Made by a program: the position numbers and the translations under genes
Part shown: positions 46,601-57,723 of the stretch, piece after piece
Layout: the number at the start of each line of letters is the position of its first letter
Numbering within the stretch: the stretch's first letter is position 1
Origin: Hyphodiscus hymeniophilus
Lineage: Eukaryota > Ascomycota > Leotiomycetes > Helotiales > Hyphodiscaceae
Direction: 5' to 3'
Assembly (NCBI GenBank): GCA_016508695.1
Contig: VNKQ01000006.1
Coordinates: forward strand, 992,001 to 1,056,000
DNA length: 64,000 bases
Notes under the pieces: model-generated
Seen by the model: the letters and a program-made list of their open reading frames with translations, nothing else
What the model was told of the DNA's origin: nothing
Databases searched by the model: none

Positions 46601-49388
46601 AGGTTACCATAGAACCCCGTGCCAATATCAAATTTGACTTCCCACACCTGCCAGACTGGAAGAAGGAAGTTGAGCCACTCAACGAGAATCTCAAAGGAAT
46701 GGTTGATCTCGAGAAGGTTGTCGTTATCACTGGTTTTGCCGAAGTTGGCCCTTGGGGTAATTCCCGTACCCGGTGGGAGATGGAAGCTTACGGCCAGTTC
46801 TCTCTTGAGGGTTGCGTTGAGATGGCCTGGATTATGGGTCTCATCAAGAACCACAATGGCCCCATCAAGGGCAAGCAATATGCCGGATGGGTCGATGCCA
46901 AGTCTGGGGAGCCGGTCGATGATAAGGACATCAAAGGCAAATACGAAAAACATATTCTCGAACACTCTGGTATCCGGTTGATCGAGCCTGAACTTTTCAA
47001 GGGCTACGATCCCAACAAGAAGCAGCTTCTCCACGAAGTTGTCATTGAGGAAGATCTTGAGCCATTTGAGAGTTCGAAAGAGACCGCTGAGGAATTCAGA
47101 CGAGAGCATGGCGACAAAGCTGAAATCTCCGAGATCCCAGAGACCGGCGAATACATCGTCCGGATGAGGAAGGGTGCAACGTTGATGATACCCAAGGCCT
47201 TGAAGTTCGATCGTCTTGTTGCCGGCCAAATTCCAACTGGATGGGATGCCAAGAAATACGGTATTCCGGATGACATTATTTCGCAAGTGGACCCCGTCAC
47301 TTTATACGTTCTCGTCTGCACTGTCGAATCGTTGTTGGCATCTGGTATCACTGATCCATACGAGTTCTATAAGTATGTCCACATCTCTGAGGTCGGTAAC
47401 TGTGTCGGTTCAGGTCTTGGTGGTACCACAGCGTTACGGGGCATGTACAAGGATCGTTACTTAGATACGCCTCTACAGAAGGACGTTCTCCAAGAGTCTT
47501 TCATCAACACCATGAGCGCCTGGGTCAATATGTTGCTTATGTCATCTACTGGACCAATCAAGACACCGGTCGGTGCATGCGCAACAGCAGTGGAATCTCT
47601 GGATATAGGATACGAGACAATCATTGAAGGCAAGGCTCGTGTCTGCTTTGTTGGTGGTTTCGATGACTTCCAAGAGGAAGGATCCTACGAATTTGCCAAC
47701 ATGAAAGCTACCAGCAATGCCGTCGATGAATTTGCTCATGGTCGTACACCGAAGGAGATGTCCCGACCTACTACCACGACTAGAAATGGATTCATGGAGT
47801 CTCAAGGTTGCGGTATCCAAGTCATTATGACCGCTAGGCTTGCTCTTGATATGGGTGTTCCGATCTACGGTATCCTTGGTTTAACCACCACGGCCACTGA
47901 CAAGATTGGTCGATCCGTTCCCGCACCCGGCCAAGGTGTTCTCACTACCGCTCGTGAGAATCCGGGCAAATTCCCATCTCCTCTCCTCGACATCAAATAT
48001 CGTCGCCGACAAATTGAGCGCCGAAAGAAGAATATCAAACAATGGCAAGAATCTGAGCTGGAGTATCTCCATGAGGAGATTGCTGCCATGAAGGCACAAG
48101 GCGGCGAGTTCAATGAGTCCGAGTACGCCCAAGAACGGGCGGTACATATCGAGCGTGAGGCTGCTCGTCAGGAGCGTGAGGTCCTCTATAGCCTGGGTAA
48201 CAGTTTCTGGAACAAGGATCCCACGATCGCCCCTCTCCGTGGTGCTCTCGCCACCTGGGGTCTCACCATTGACGATCTTGAAGTTGCTTCCTTCCACGGC
48301 ACTTCAACTGTTGCGAACGACAAGAACGAATCTTCTGTTATTTGTCAACAATTGAAGCACCTGGGTCGAAAGAAAGGCAATGCCGTCATGGGTATCTTCC
48401 AAAAGTACTTGACCGGCCACCCCAAGGGTGCTGCAGGAGCTTGGATGATGAATGGCTGCTTGCAAGTGCTCAACAGCGGTCTCGTCCCTGGAAACAGAAA
48501 CGCCGACAACGTCGACCAAGTAATGGAGCAGTTTGATTATATCGTTTATCCCAGCCACAGCATTCAAACAGACGGTGTCAAAGCCTTCTCAGTGACCTCC
48601 TTCGGTTTCGGACAAAAGGGTGCACAAGCAATCGGTATCCACCCGAAATACCTCTTCGCCACCCTTGACGAGGCCACGTACTCGAAATACTGCACTAAGG
48701 TCGAATCTCGCCAGAAGAAAGCATATCGCTACTTCCACAACGGTCTGATCAACAACACCCTATTTGTCGCTAAGAATCACTCCCCATACACCGACGCCCA
48801 ACAAGGCGAAGTCTTCCTCAACCCTGACGCGCGCGTGTCTATGGACAAGAAATCTTCGGAACTCACTTACGCACCGAACTTCGCTAAGACAGTGGGGAAC
48901 AAGGAGAAGACCGAAAGCACGAAGCAAATGGTAGAATCGCTAGCCAAGGCTGCAGCTACAGCCAACAACAAGGTTGGCGTTGATGTGGAAGACATTTCCG
49001 CTATAAACATTGAGAACGAAACATTTCTCGACCGCAACTTCACGGAAAAGGAGCAAGCTTACTGCCACAAAGCTGGGCATCCCCAATCTTCGTTTGCTGG
49101 GAAGTGGAGTGCCAAGGAGGCTGTATTTAAGAGTCTCGGTGTGTCGAGTAAGGGTGCTGGGGCGCCTTTGAAGGAGATTGAGATTACAAACAATGAGAAG
49201 GGCGCTCCGATTGTTACAGTATGTTCTTCAATTCCCTCACTATTGCATCTGAGTTGAATTATACTAACATCCAACAGCTCCATGGCGAAGCAGCCGAAGC
49301 AGCGAAGAAAGTTGGTGTCAAGGAAATCAGCATCTCGATCTCGCATTCTGATAGCCAAGCTATCGCCATCGCTGTGGCTTCTTTCTGA
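43686..49388 (+). CDS. FAS2: Fatty acid synthase subunit alpha
   Basis: Exons 43686-44202, 44264-49218 and 49278-49388 (introns of 61 and 59 bp), 1,860 residues. The ATG at MRPEVEQELAHTLLVE is the conserved family start. Domains: N-terminal tail of the malonyl/palmitoyl transferase; acyl carrier protein with the phosphopantetheine Ser at about 175 (GGKSTLQNEILGDLG; intron 1 splits the Gly codon two residues before it); ketoreductase from about 650 (NALMTGAGAGSIG); ketoacyl synthase with catalytic Cys at about 1278 (VGACATAVESLD); and the C-terminal phosphopantetheinyl transferase (from about 1740: VGVDVEDIS, FAGKWSAKEAVFKSLG) that activates its own carrier domain. The last intron lies inside this final domain. 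All key motifs are intact. It forms the synthase with FAS1. Confidence 0.97.
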
Positions 49389-49869
49389 ACCATGGATGCA
49401 GATGCCAGAAATCGAGTGTTCTTGTACAAAGTGGGCTTTTAATGGGATTTAACGGCGTTAAGGCAAGCCCATGTTTTGTTTCTTGTTGTTCTAAAGTTGG
49501 AGGCTTTATGGTAGAATGTGTATCGAGTGGATATGAGGGTGAGATCGGAGGTAGACAATGAATAAAACATTAGACCACCTGACTGTACTGTGCTTGTCAC
49601 CTTGATTTTTAGACGCTCCGAGAGAATGCTAAGTGGCACTCTTGTTATCCGCACCTTTTGCTAGACACCCTTTGGAAACCACTTCTTTGAGCTTCTCATT
49701 AGTGCTCGGTTTCCCACCAGAATGATCATGGAGCTGGTGGAGTGAAATTTCCAGCCTGCAAATGTTCGAAACATGTGTTAGCTTTTATGTGGATTTCATG
49801 GGGTGGTTTTGGGACGTGATGATTTTGGATCTCACGGTTGGGCCGTCGATTGCTGGACAACCTTCGGTA
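49389..49869. other. FAS2 3' flank, nothing recognised
   Basis: Contains the FAS2 3' UTR and a weak plus-strand frame from 49762 that ends at a GTAAGT donor and may be a leading exon of the relic that follows. Confidence 0.35.
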
Positions 49870-50369
49870 AGTGCGCTCCGTCTGATTCGGATGACCGATT
49901 TTTTTAAGATTTCGTGCTTTGCAATGGAGCTAACATTTCCAAGCAATCCCTCCTATGGCTGCAAGAACACCACGAAGTCCACGATCAAATTAAACATATC
50001 TCGCTCCGACTCCCCGCCAACGTCGACTGTGCCCTCTACGAAGCCTCCCAAAAGGACCTCTCAGATCTCTGCACCTTTATCACATCGCACCTCACTGTCC
50101 TCAAGACGGTCGTTCTTTTTTTCATACACCTCACATGGGAGCAGCGTATCCACTTGGAACTAGACTACCCTTGGTATGAGTGGGTAAAGGCAGTGTAGCG
50201 CTTGCCGGTGCAGGAGTCTTTCAGGGTGGTATTGTCGGTCAGTTGGCTAAAGGATCTTGAACCTCAGCTTCAGAAGAATCGTTCGTCGGCGGCGACGGAG
50301 TGGTTGACAACTATATTGTGCCCGCATTCTATGTCGAAAGTCGTCGAACCAGGTTTGGTTACACGCTAG
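49870..50369 (+). pseudogene. Relic of a fungal hypothetical protein gene
   Basis: After a likely intron (GTAAGT at about 49870), the frame from about 49914 encodes protein-like sequence (GANISKQSLLWLQEHHEV, HISLRLPANVDCALYEAS, LSDLCTFITSHLTVLKTV). A TAG at 50196-50198 interrupts it, but the same frame continues with equally protein-like sequence (RLPVQESFRVVLSVSWLKD, SAATEWLTTILC) to a second stop at 50367-50369. This is best read as a decayed gene. The style resembles the C-terminal parts of F-box/2EXR-like fungal proteins, but I cannot assign a family. Confidence 0.45.
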
Positions 50370-51145
50370 GCAACGGTTCCCTTCTACATGTACTTAGAGC
50401 TTGGCTTTGTCTTTCTGTGCTTCTTCCTCAGTCGAACATCGCTCCTTTAAACTGACATAAGTGCTTGAAGATGTCACGGATGTATCTCTCAACGTTGGCG
50501 TTGTTGGGGTGATTTGTAAGGTGAGCAGCCTGAGAAGGAGACAATTGAGCGAGCTGTCCGTTGCGTATGCTGAAGTATAAATACCACTTTTGCGATCATG
50601 GCTTAGTTGGTTCTTTTGTGCCTGTGTTTGAGACGTTGTGAATGAATAGGGGCGTCTCGCTTAGGTCAAGTCAGGAAACACAGTGAACTCCAACCCCTCA
50701 AAATACCTGAGGATCAAAGATTGTGAAGTGTTGTCAAGTCCTCGTAAGCAAGAAGCTGTCCACGGATGGCTCAAAGTGTTCACGAATCTTTGCATTCCTT
50801 AGCGTTTGTCATCTATAGACGACAATGATCTGTCCAATCTGTAACTTCTCGCTAAGATCACGTGCGAGGGGTGTTGAAAAGGGATGAGATTGGCAAGAGC
50901 AAATGGACGATTTGACAAAAGTGCTTGTCCACCTGCCTCACAATGAAAGTAAAGATGTGACTGGCTTCGGGTATTCATCGTCACAACAAAAATCTTCCAA
51001 ACATTCATTCCACCCTTCCATACACGCTGGTCCATTATATGCCGAGACAAACACTATCAATCCTTCCTGTATACTCAACAATAACATAATACGCAGGTAA
51101 GATGAGAAGACCATGTTCATAGAGTAGCCTAACACTGTCTGCAGC
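50370..51145. other. Intergenic, nothing recognised
   Basis: A 776 bp stretch with no convincing gene on either strand. Confidence 0.4.
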
Positions 51146-51772
51146 ATGGACGACTATGAATTGGTCGAACATGGCCTTTTGGATGTAGCAGAGGGCGAAG
51201 TTTACGTCGCTCGGCAGACCGCCAACACAAATGAAGAGACTCTCGACCCTCGAGTAGAATACTTCGCCAATCTAGCTCAATCGACGACCTACATATTCGA
51301 TAGTGATGCAGTCGTGAGAAGTCTCCGCAATGCCAACCTCTTCTCCCGCTTCCATGTCCGCGCGACTATGGCAGACCTCAAGGTTGCTGTAAGTCCGATT
51401 CTCACTTTAGCTCATCTCCCAAGATCGTGAAACCAAGCTCGTCATTCAGCTGTACTAATCTGGTAATAGTTAGAAGGTACCGACTTCGACCCAACATTCC
51501 TCCTCCAGCATAGAAGCGAGGTTCTGATTTTCGATAACAACCACGCCAATCACAATGAACACTTGTACGCGTTTTGGGAGCTTATGTGGACCAAGGACTG
51601 GGGATGTGTGAGGCGTGAAGTAATTATCAACAAACCAAGCTGGAGGGACATAGGGTATCATATTGAAAGTACGGTCAATAATGGGCGAGGAGTGGTTGTG
51701 GTTATCCGCAGGGACGAGATGACAATTGCGGCCCGTCGCAGGGTTGACGGCCAACCGCCAGAACGGCTTTGA
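51146..51772 (+). CDS. Small two-exon hypothetical protein
   Basis: Exons 51146-51388 and 51470-51772 with an 81 bp phase-0 intron (GTAAGT donor, TACTAATC branch, AATAG acceptor), 181 residues. The start is MDDYELVEHGLLDVAEGE. The sequence has mixed charge and regular hydrophobics (VEYFANLAQSTTYIFDSD, LFSRFHVRATMADLKVA, HLYAFWELMWTKDWGC, GRGVVVVIRRDEMTIAAR), as expected of a compact globular protein. There is no signal peptide or membrane segment. I do not recognise the family. The strong splice signals make the gene credible. Confidence 0.65.
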
Positions 51773-53033
51773 TTGACTTGTAAGGCACTTTGTAGAGGAG
51801 TGGAGAAGTCGGGTTTATAAGGCTTTGGCATTGAACCTTCACACTCACTGGGTTGATGGAGATCCGGCTTAGGCGAATTTCAGTTAACTCATGCTAATCC
51901 ATCACATGTTGTGCTCATCGCATTCAAATTTGCCGAATGCTGGTAGTTGAAGAGCGAGCGACTTGAGCTGCGCTCTAAAATTGCACTCCAAAGTTGCAAA
52001 AATCTATCCAAGATCGAGCTTGGATCTCGTAAGCCATACTGATCGTCAAGCTGTCATAGTTGACATAGATGTACGCAGCTTTCATAAAGTCCTCCCTCAG
52101 AGTCAAAAATCGAACAGATTGAATCCTTCCTAACCCAATCAACCACACACCCATAATATATCAGCAGGGTCGGTGCCAGCAGATGCCAACGTTCGAACAA
52201 TCCATTTGAACGAGATTCATATCTCCGCATTCTTCCTGCCAAACCTCACGAAGCTGCTTCTTAGCCTGCTATCACATTTCTTTTACTCAAAACATACCTA
52301 ATTTGTGGTTTGATCGGATTTGAGAGCTGTTAGATTCCCGGTATTGCCGCCGAAAACACTACAAGTTATGGTTTTGGACAATCGCAGTGTCGCAGACATC
52401 TTCCTTGAGCGTGCTCTTCGACTTCCGTTTGGTTTCTGGACTATGTACCATACCACTATATCGGATTTCTCTCCTGCGAAGGTTAACTGACTCTCGAAGT
52501 AGCCGAGATACCGAGAGCTTTCGGGGGTCTTTGAGAATCTGGGTGATCTTTCGAGTTTTCCGATATTCGGTCTTCCAGGATGGTTGCTGTGAAGCGAGTG
52601 CATATCAATGTCCTTAAACTGCACCTCGCTGGGAAGTAGCGTAGAGGCTTATCGAGCTTGGATTCTTTTATAAATGACGGAATTGAGTGTACATTTTTAC
52701 ACAAAAAGATTGTCCCACCTCGGAAGAGCGCGGTTGGAGGCTTGGTCACGTGACAAGCAAGAGATGTTAAATCATACAATGCTGGACCATTTCGGTCTAA
52801 AGTAAACGCGATCTGTTCTGCTCCTATTGGGAACGTATATTTTGCACGCGCACGAGGACACTTTCGTTGAACTTTAAAATTGCTGTACGATCCCTACACC
52901 AACGTAATTATGGGCTTTGAGATAGAGACTGCTACTAGGGCCGGCACACGAGAACCGTAAGCGAGCCGCTTATTATTCGGAAATCCGAAGGGAAAGTTGA
53001 GCAAAAAATTTACATGCCACCAAAGAAAAGATG
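51773..53033. other. Intergenic, 1.3 kb, no protein gene seen
   Basis: Frames at 52054-52242, 52298-52624 and 52483-52779 lack protein-like composition. A TCACGTGA site lies at 52746, about 300 bp from the 3' end of the tRNA gene. Confidence 0.4.
52746..52753. promoter_or_regulatory. TCACGTGA palindrome
   Basis: Extends to GTCACGTGAC (52745-52754). E-box core, no obvious target gene nearby. Confidence 0.35.
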
Positions 53034-53043
53034 AAAAAAAAAA
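53034..53043 (-). terminator. RNA polymerase III terminator of tRNA-Asn
   Basis: A run of ten T on the tRNA sense strand, six bases after the discriminator base, as expected for Pol III termination. Confidence 0.75.
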
Positions 53044-53048
53044 TTTAA

Positions 53049-53139
53049 CTCCCCCGCGAAGGCTTGAACTTCGAACCTCCCGATGTATGCAGGTAAATGC
53101 TTAACAGTCGGACGCGCTAGCCAATTGCGCCACGGAGGA
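53049..53139 (-). tRNA. tRNA-Asn (anticodon GUU), intron-containing
   Basis: Read on the minus strand from 53139: acceptor stem TCCTCCG pairs with CGGGGGA (one T:G pair); D arm has GCGC/GCGC stems; anticodon stem TCCGA/TCGGG; loop CTGTTAA with GTT at positions 34-36; variable loop AGGTT; T arm CGAAG-TTCAAGC-CTTCG. A 17-nt intron (AGCATTTACCTGCATAC) sits at the canonical site after position 37. Mature length is 74 nt with discriminator G. CCA is not encoded, as normal for eukaryotes. Confidence 0.9.
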
Positions 53140-54012
53140 ATCTTGCGATTCCTTTGATTCTTCCTGAGGAAGAAGTGGACAGATGATGTATTTATTCTTA
53201 TCTGGATTTATGAGCAATGAACATAAGCCGAGCTTGATGGTGCGTGCGCACCGCAAGCCGAGTCTAGGCGGATCACGCCAAGCAACCAAACAGGGCTCCG
53301 GACTTTCCATAACACATCGATTAGAGATATTTTTGGTCAAGCTTAGATATTTGAGTCAAGAGCGACATAAGATGGAAATAATGCATCGCCGTTATTGGGA
53401 ACATCCCTCTCAACAATGCCATCTGCAAGGTAATGTAAAGGAACAGGGGCCGCTCGCTTGACCTGCAATATGATCCTCTTCAACTCTTGTTTACCGGTCT
53501 TGAACTGACAGGATCTATCCGGGAAGAGAAGTATATAACCTCAGTCATTTTTCTATGATGCTTATTGGTAAATAATCAAGAACAATGATCCTGATTTCAA
53601 AACCTCATTGCTCACGAGACTTGGACATGGAGGAGTGCTGAGAACGCAGCCCCTGAATTTCTATCATTTGTACGTTGATTGAGCATCTGTATGAATTCAT
53701 TAAGACAGTTCAAAGAGATTTCAGCCTCAAATTATGTGTCTCAACGGCTCATAGATTATGAGCGCCTTCCAAGTCTCTTACTTGGGTGAAAAGATGGCCG
53801 CTCTTTCCAGATTTTGTAGGTCAAGTTTCATTGCTCTCGCGTCCCAAACTCCATCTTCACTTATCGACACTCATTAATATGAATACCGTGAACGATCGCA
53901 AGCACAAGGTATTTGCATCAAAATACAGGTAATAAGTTCAAAAGGATAGGGCTGATTCGTCCTGCAGCGGTTTGAGGAGGAAGCGTGGGCCCGAAATGGA
54001 CGCCCGCGCTAT
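53140..54012. other. Intergenic, nothing recognised
   Basis: An 873 bp stretch between the tRNA and the zinc-finger gene. The frame at 53183-53461 is not supported. Confidence 0.4.
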
Positions 54013-55182
54013 ATGGACGAATATCACAATCGCTCAGCTCCTGTGAGCTACCCAAGACCAGCATCAAATTATCAAAGCCCATACTCTCCTTCGAACTCTC
54101 TGCATTCTACAGCGAGGCCCAATCCACTCCCTCAACCCACTCAACCCCCACCTATTTGGGCACCCATAATCCCGACGCACACATCAGATTGGATGAATCC
54201 ACGCGCATACTATGCTTCGAATTCTTTGCATCATGCACCGATGCCCAGTGAGGTCGCTCAACCTCCATCTGTGCGAATACCCAAGAATTCGATACCAGCA
54301 TCAAATCGTTCCAGCAAATACAATCGTTGGACTGATCGGTCGTGTTATGAGACGCCCAATACGTTCACTCAAATCTTATGTGTCCAGACACCAGCATCGA
54401 AATATCCAAGCCAATACAATACTTCCAGACCTCGGTACTATTCTGAGCAGTCCAATCCGGTCACCCAAAGGAGCCCTATTCTCGCGCCAGCGCCAAACCT
54501 TCGAGGTGCCTCCTATCCTGCGAATTCTCTGCGCAATACCCGGACGTCTAAAGGATTCACTCCACCCCCATATATCCAGACAATCCAGACACCGGGTAGT
54601 CTGACCAGAACGAGCCTTTTTCCGAGTGCCAATTCCGCTTTTGCTCCACAAATAAGAAGCACCAGGGAGCCAGCAGGCACAGTACAACCAGTCTTATTCG
54701 ACCAACTGCCCATCGTACCGGTTGGAGAGAGGACGGGTTATGGAGACTTCATTTGTCCTTATTGTACCGACACAGGTGCCCCAGGCCTCTGTCCGAAATC
54801 CAAAGTCAGGTTTTTGATCAACGTTGAGGGAAGGTATAGATGCCTCCACTGTACCAGGACGACGGCCGACGCAAAACTCTCAAAATGGCATCACAATGAG
54901 CGTGAGTTGTCCCCAGCTCTCAGTAGAAGTCAGTCATCGAACTACTGATTGCTGACTTCTATGACGCATGTAGACACTGGTCAGTTCCCGTACGCTTGCG
55001 AAGAATGTGGAGAAACCTTTACCAGGCCCGACAGAAAGAATTTGCATCAGGCAACTTGTGGAACTCCTCCTCGCGCAGCATCCAGTACAGCGCCACCAGA
55101 CGGCTATCAGTTCCACACATCAGCTCCTGGAGCTTCTGGAGAAGTGCTGACATGGGCAGAGCATTTGAGCAATATTGTAAGC

Positions 55183-55460
55183 AAGAAGGAAGAAGAGGAA
55201 GAGGACGTGCATCAGCTACTTCATCAGATTCCTCGACCCGCAACGCCAAGTAGCTGTCGGTCCCATACCATTAAGAAGGATGAAGAGGAAGAAAAGGTTC
55301 ATCAGCCGCCTCATCATAGCCGTCGACGCGCAACGTCTAATAAGTGTAGGTCCCACGCAAGCAAGAAAGAAAGAAAGATGAAGACGAAGAGAACGTGAAT
55401 CAGCGACTTCATCATGGTCCTCGACGCGCAACGCCTAATAATTGTAGGTCCCATGACAGC
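55183..55460 (+). repeat. Three 90 bp coding tandem repeats
   Basis: Units start at 55183, 55273 and 55363, exactly 90 bp apart. Each encodes an acidic/basic block followed by HQ or H-rich residues and a CRSH ending; the third is longer because of extra GAAA units. Confidence 0.8.
55363..55379 (+). repeat. GAAA microsatellite causing frameshift
   Basis: A run of GAAA units at the start of the third 90 bp repeat. Compared with the corresponding place in unit 2, eight bases (two units) are extra, which is out of frame. Confidence 0.7.
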
Positions 55461-55833
55461 GAGGCGGATGGCGGGAAGCACGATGTGATCAAATTGGCCG
55501 AGTGGATCAAGACGTTTGAAGAGGAGCATAAGGTGGTCAACTGGGCCGAATGGATCGAACAAAAGGCCTGGTGATGAGTCGTTAGAGCTTATTCAATCTG
55601 GAGTAGTATGGATAAACATTCTTTTCAGTCGTTCCTTCTTGAATAATGCGATCATTGACGGACAAGATCTGCATCATTCAAGAACGTGAGATATGGCGAC
55701 TGGAATTCTAACATACCAGAACACATGCCAATTGACCCCCCACCAATTTCGTGACATATTATTGCACAGATGATCAAGCCACTGCCCCTGACATCTTGTT
55801 CTTCAACATTGAGAGTGCTGGCTTCGGAACAAT

Positions 55834-57702
55834 CTACTCAATTTCCTCCGAGACGTTAAAGATTGCCAGCGAAATATGATCAGATATCCTCCGAGTGTCA
55901 TACCGCCCTTGAAGTCTCTGAGCCAACGCCACCTCCTTCCAAAATCCCGTGGTGGTGGGACTACGATATAACTCCGACCAGAAAAAGTTTGAAAGAAATA
56001 CGCCAATTTCATGGACGCCGTAAAAGCCAAGCTCGATGCAGAAATCCGCCACTAAAGTTGCAAACCAGGCTCTTTCAGATTCTGGTGACCCGCATAGACC
56101 AGCGATAGTGAAGACCCAAAGCATTATTTCTGGGTACTCTGTCTTGAGCTTTGAGATATCAACTTTTTCTAGTATGTTTCGAATGCGTAGTGAAAGCAGG
56201 TAGAAGAAAGGCAGATTCTTTGCGAGGTCTCGCAAGAACATGGAGATGTGGACTACAGCAGCGTGCGCGAACAAGGTGTATATCACTAGGTCTTGAGATG
56301 GAACCCTCAAGTCGTCCGCCTGGATAATGGCAACTAGTCGGTATTCCAACCGTTGTACCATATCGCTATATGGCACGATGTCGACTCTGGAGACCAGGAG
56401 ATTCAGGCCTTCATCTTTCAGGATAGACAGGTTACGCAGCCCCAAAATATCTCGGTAATCTCGCGTGCTAGGTAACTCGAGCCGCTGAGCCTGGATAGCT
56501 TCGTCTCGTATTGGGTAACCAGTGCGCTGTACGGGAACCACTCGGCGGGGTCTTCGTCATCAAGGGAGGCGGCTAGCTCGAAGCGAGGTTTTGTGCCCAG
56601 AACAATGGCCGCACAAGCATCGCTCCTGAGGAGGATAGTAATCAGCATGTACTTGTACGTGTGCTTAAAGGAATTACTACACTGCATGCTCTTACCAGGC
56701 CGCCTGTCGCCGGGGTATGCCAAAAGAGCCTAACGCTTGAAGACCGCCTCTGCTTTTAACCATCGCTTCCAGACCATCCATATGAATTTTGGCAGCTTCA
56801 CTGGATCCAGACATATTCTACAACACCTGATTAATCATTGCCACTACCGGAAAATCAGTTGGGTGGGATCATACCTCGAGTTGTGCCAGGGATGCAACGG
56901 CTGCGATCGTGCCATCAGAGACATATTTATTCGAATACTCGAATCTTTCGTTTATCACACGTATCGTCTCTCCTTTGAAAAAGAAGACATCAGAGCTAAC
57001 TGGAATTCCTTGGATTCCACAGATGTTCAAGGCAGAGACGAAAAGTGTGGCATTGAAGAATGCTTTGTCAAAAACTGCAAGCGGTAGCCACTTTTCTCTT
57101 GGGTTCGGAACGGTACAGCCTAGAAGCATGGAAGTTAGCTTCTCATGTAATTGAAGCAAGAAAAATCGATGCGGTTATTGGGTTGCAGGGTATCATTTGG
57201 AGGTGAAGCAACCGTGACAAGAGGTGGAGCATGGTGATCCAGAATTGAGCTATGACATGTGAATTCCGACGCAATTTGTCTTACTGTGTCTAAAAACTTT
57301 CTCCCCTATGAAATGATCAGTGTCAGTCTGTGTTTGGGATGGTAAAGTTGAATGACTTATGGATATGGGAGACCTGATTTTTCCTCTCATGTGGAACTCA
57401 CAATTATCTAAGAGCTTGTGGATCAATCCACTGGAGTCCACAGGCAAAGAATCAAAAGGATCTCGAAGTCCTATGATAGGGCCTCGGTACAGGTTTGCAA
57501 CTGGTGATTTTGGCTTCTTTCGACGTGGTGACTTGAGTGACCCAACTACCGAAAGCTTTTCTGCCTCATGCTGCTCAGTAGAGACTAACAGGCGGGACAG
57601 CGATGACTGCGCTGGTTGGAGCTGTCTGGCGTGTGAGCGAATTAGGCTTCGATATGCCCCCTTAGGCCGAGCTGTGCCCGTTTCAACGACGAAGCGTAGT
57701 GC
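55834..57702 (-). CDS. Fungal_trans_2-type transcription-factor-like protein, 5' end unresolved
   Basis: Exon model on the minus strand: 57702-57402, 57305-57285 (21 bp microexon, optional, in frame either way), 57119-56875, 56817-56696, 56625-56533 and 56467-55834; about 471 residues plus a missing N-terminal exon. Family-like segments: RSLIRSHARQ, DPFDSLPVDSSGLIHKLLD, WLPLAVFDKAFFNATLFVSA, IRVINERFEY...VSDGTIAAVASLAQLE, HMDGLEAMVKSRGGLQALG, and the C-terminal EIMLWVFTIAGLCGSPESER with FFWSELY. This is the fungal-specific transcription factor domain (PF11951 type). No Zn(II)2Cys6 cluster is visible in the exons found. The fifth junction (65 bp intron, GTACAG...CTAG) is the least certain. The gene converges with the zinc-finger gene. 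Confidence 0.68.
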
Positions 57703-57723
57703 CTACAAGGATATAACAAGTAT

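Larger units (their letters stand above)
54013..55574 (+). pseudogene. C2H2 zinc-finger protein gene, frameshifted at a GAAA repeat
   Basis: Exons 54013-54901 and 54974 onward, with a 72 bp phase-1 intron whose splicing completes the last His codon of the first finger. Residues 1-235 are a disordered Pro/Ser/Tyr-rich region with a recurring NSL(H/R) motif. Then come FICPYC and two tandem C2H2-type fingers: CLHC-X12-H-X3-H and CEEC-X12-H-X3-C, joined by the classical linker form TGQFPY. A tail of 30-residue repeats follows (KKxEEEExVHQ...RRAT...CRSH). In the third repeat, extra GAAA units shift the frame to an early stop at 55398; the alternative frame continues protein-like (KLAEWIKTFEEEHKVVN, NWAEWIEQKAW) to 55574. 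The fingers are unaffected, so the shortened protein (437 residues) could still bind DNA. Confidence 0.72.

Noticed and set aside
46420..47286. 288-residue open frame antisense to FAS2
   Set aside because: Shadow of the strongly coding FAS2 frame; no independent motif or start context.
53183..53461. 92-residue frame next to the tRNA
   Set aside because: No conserved-looking segment; probably chance open frame.
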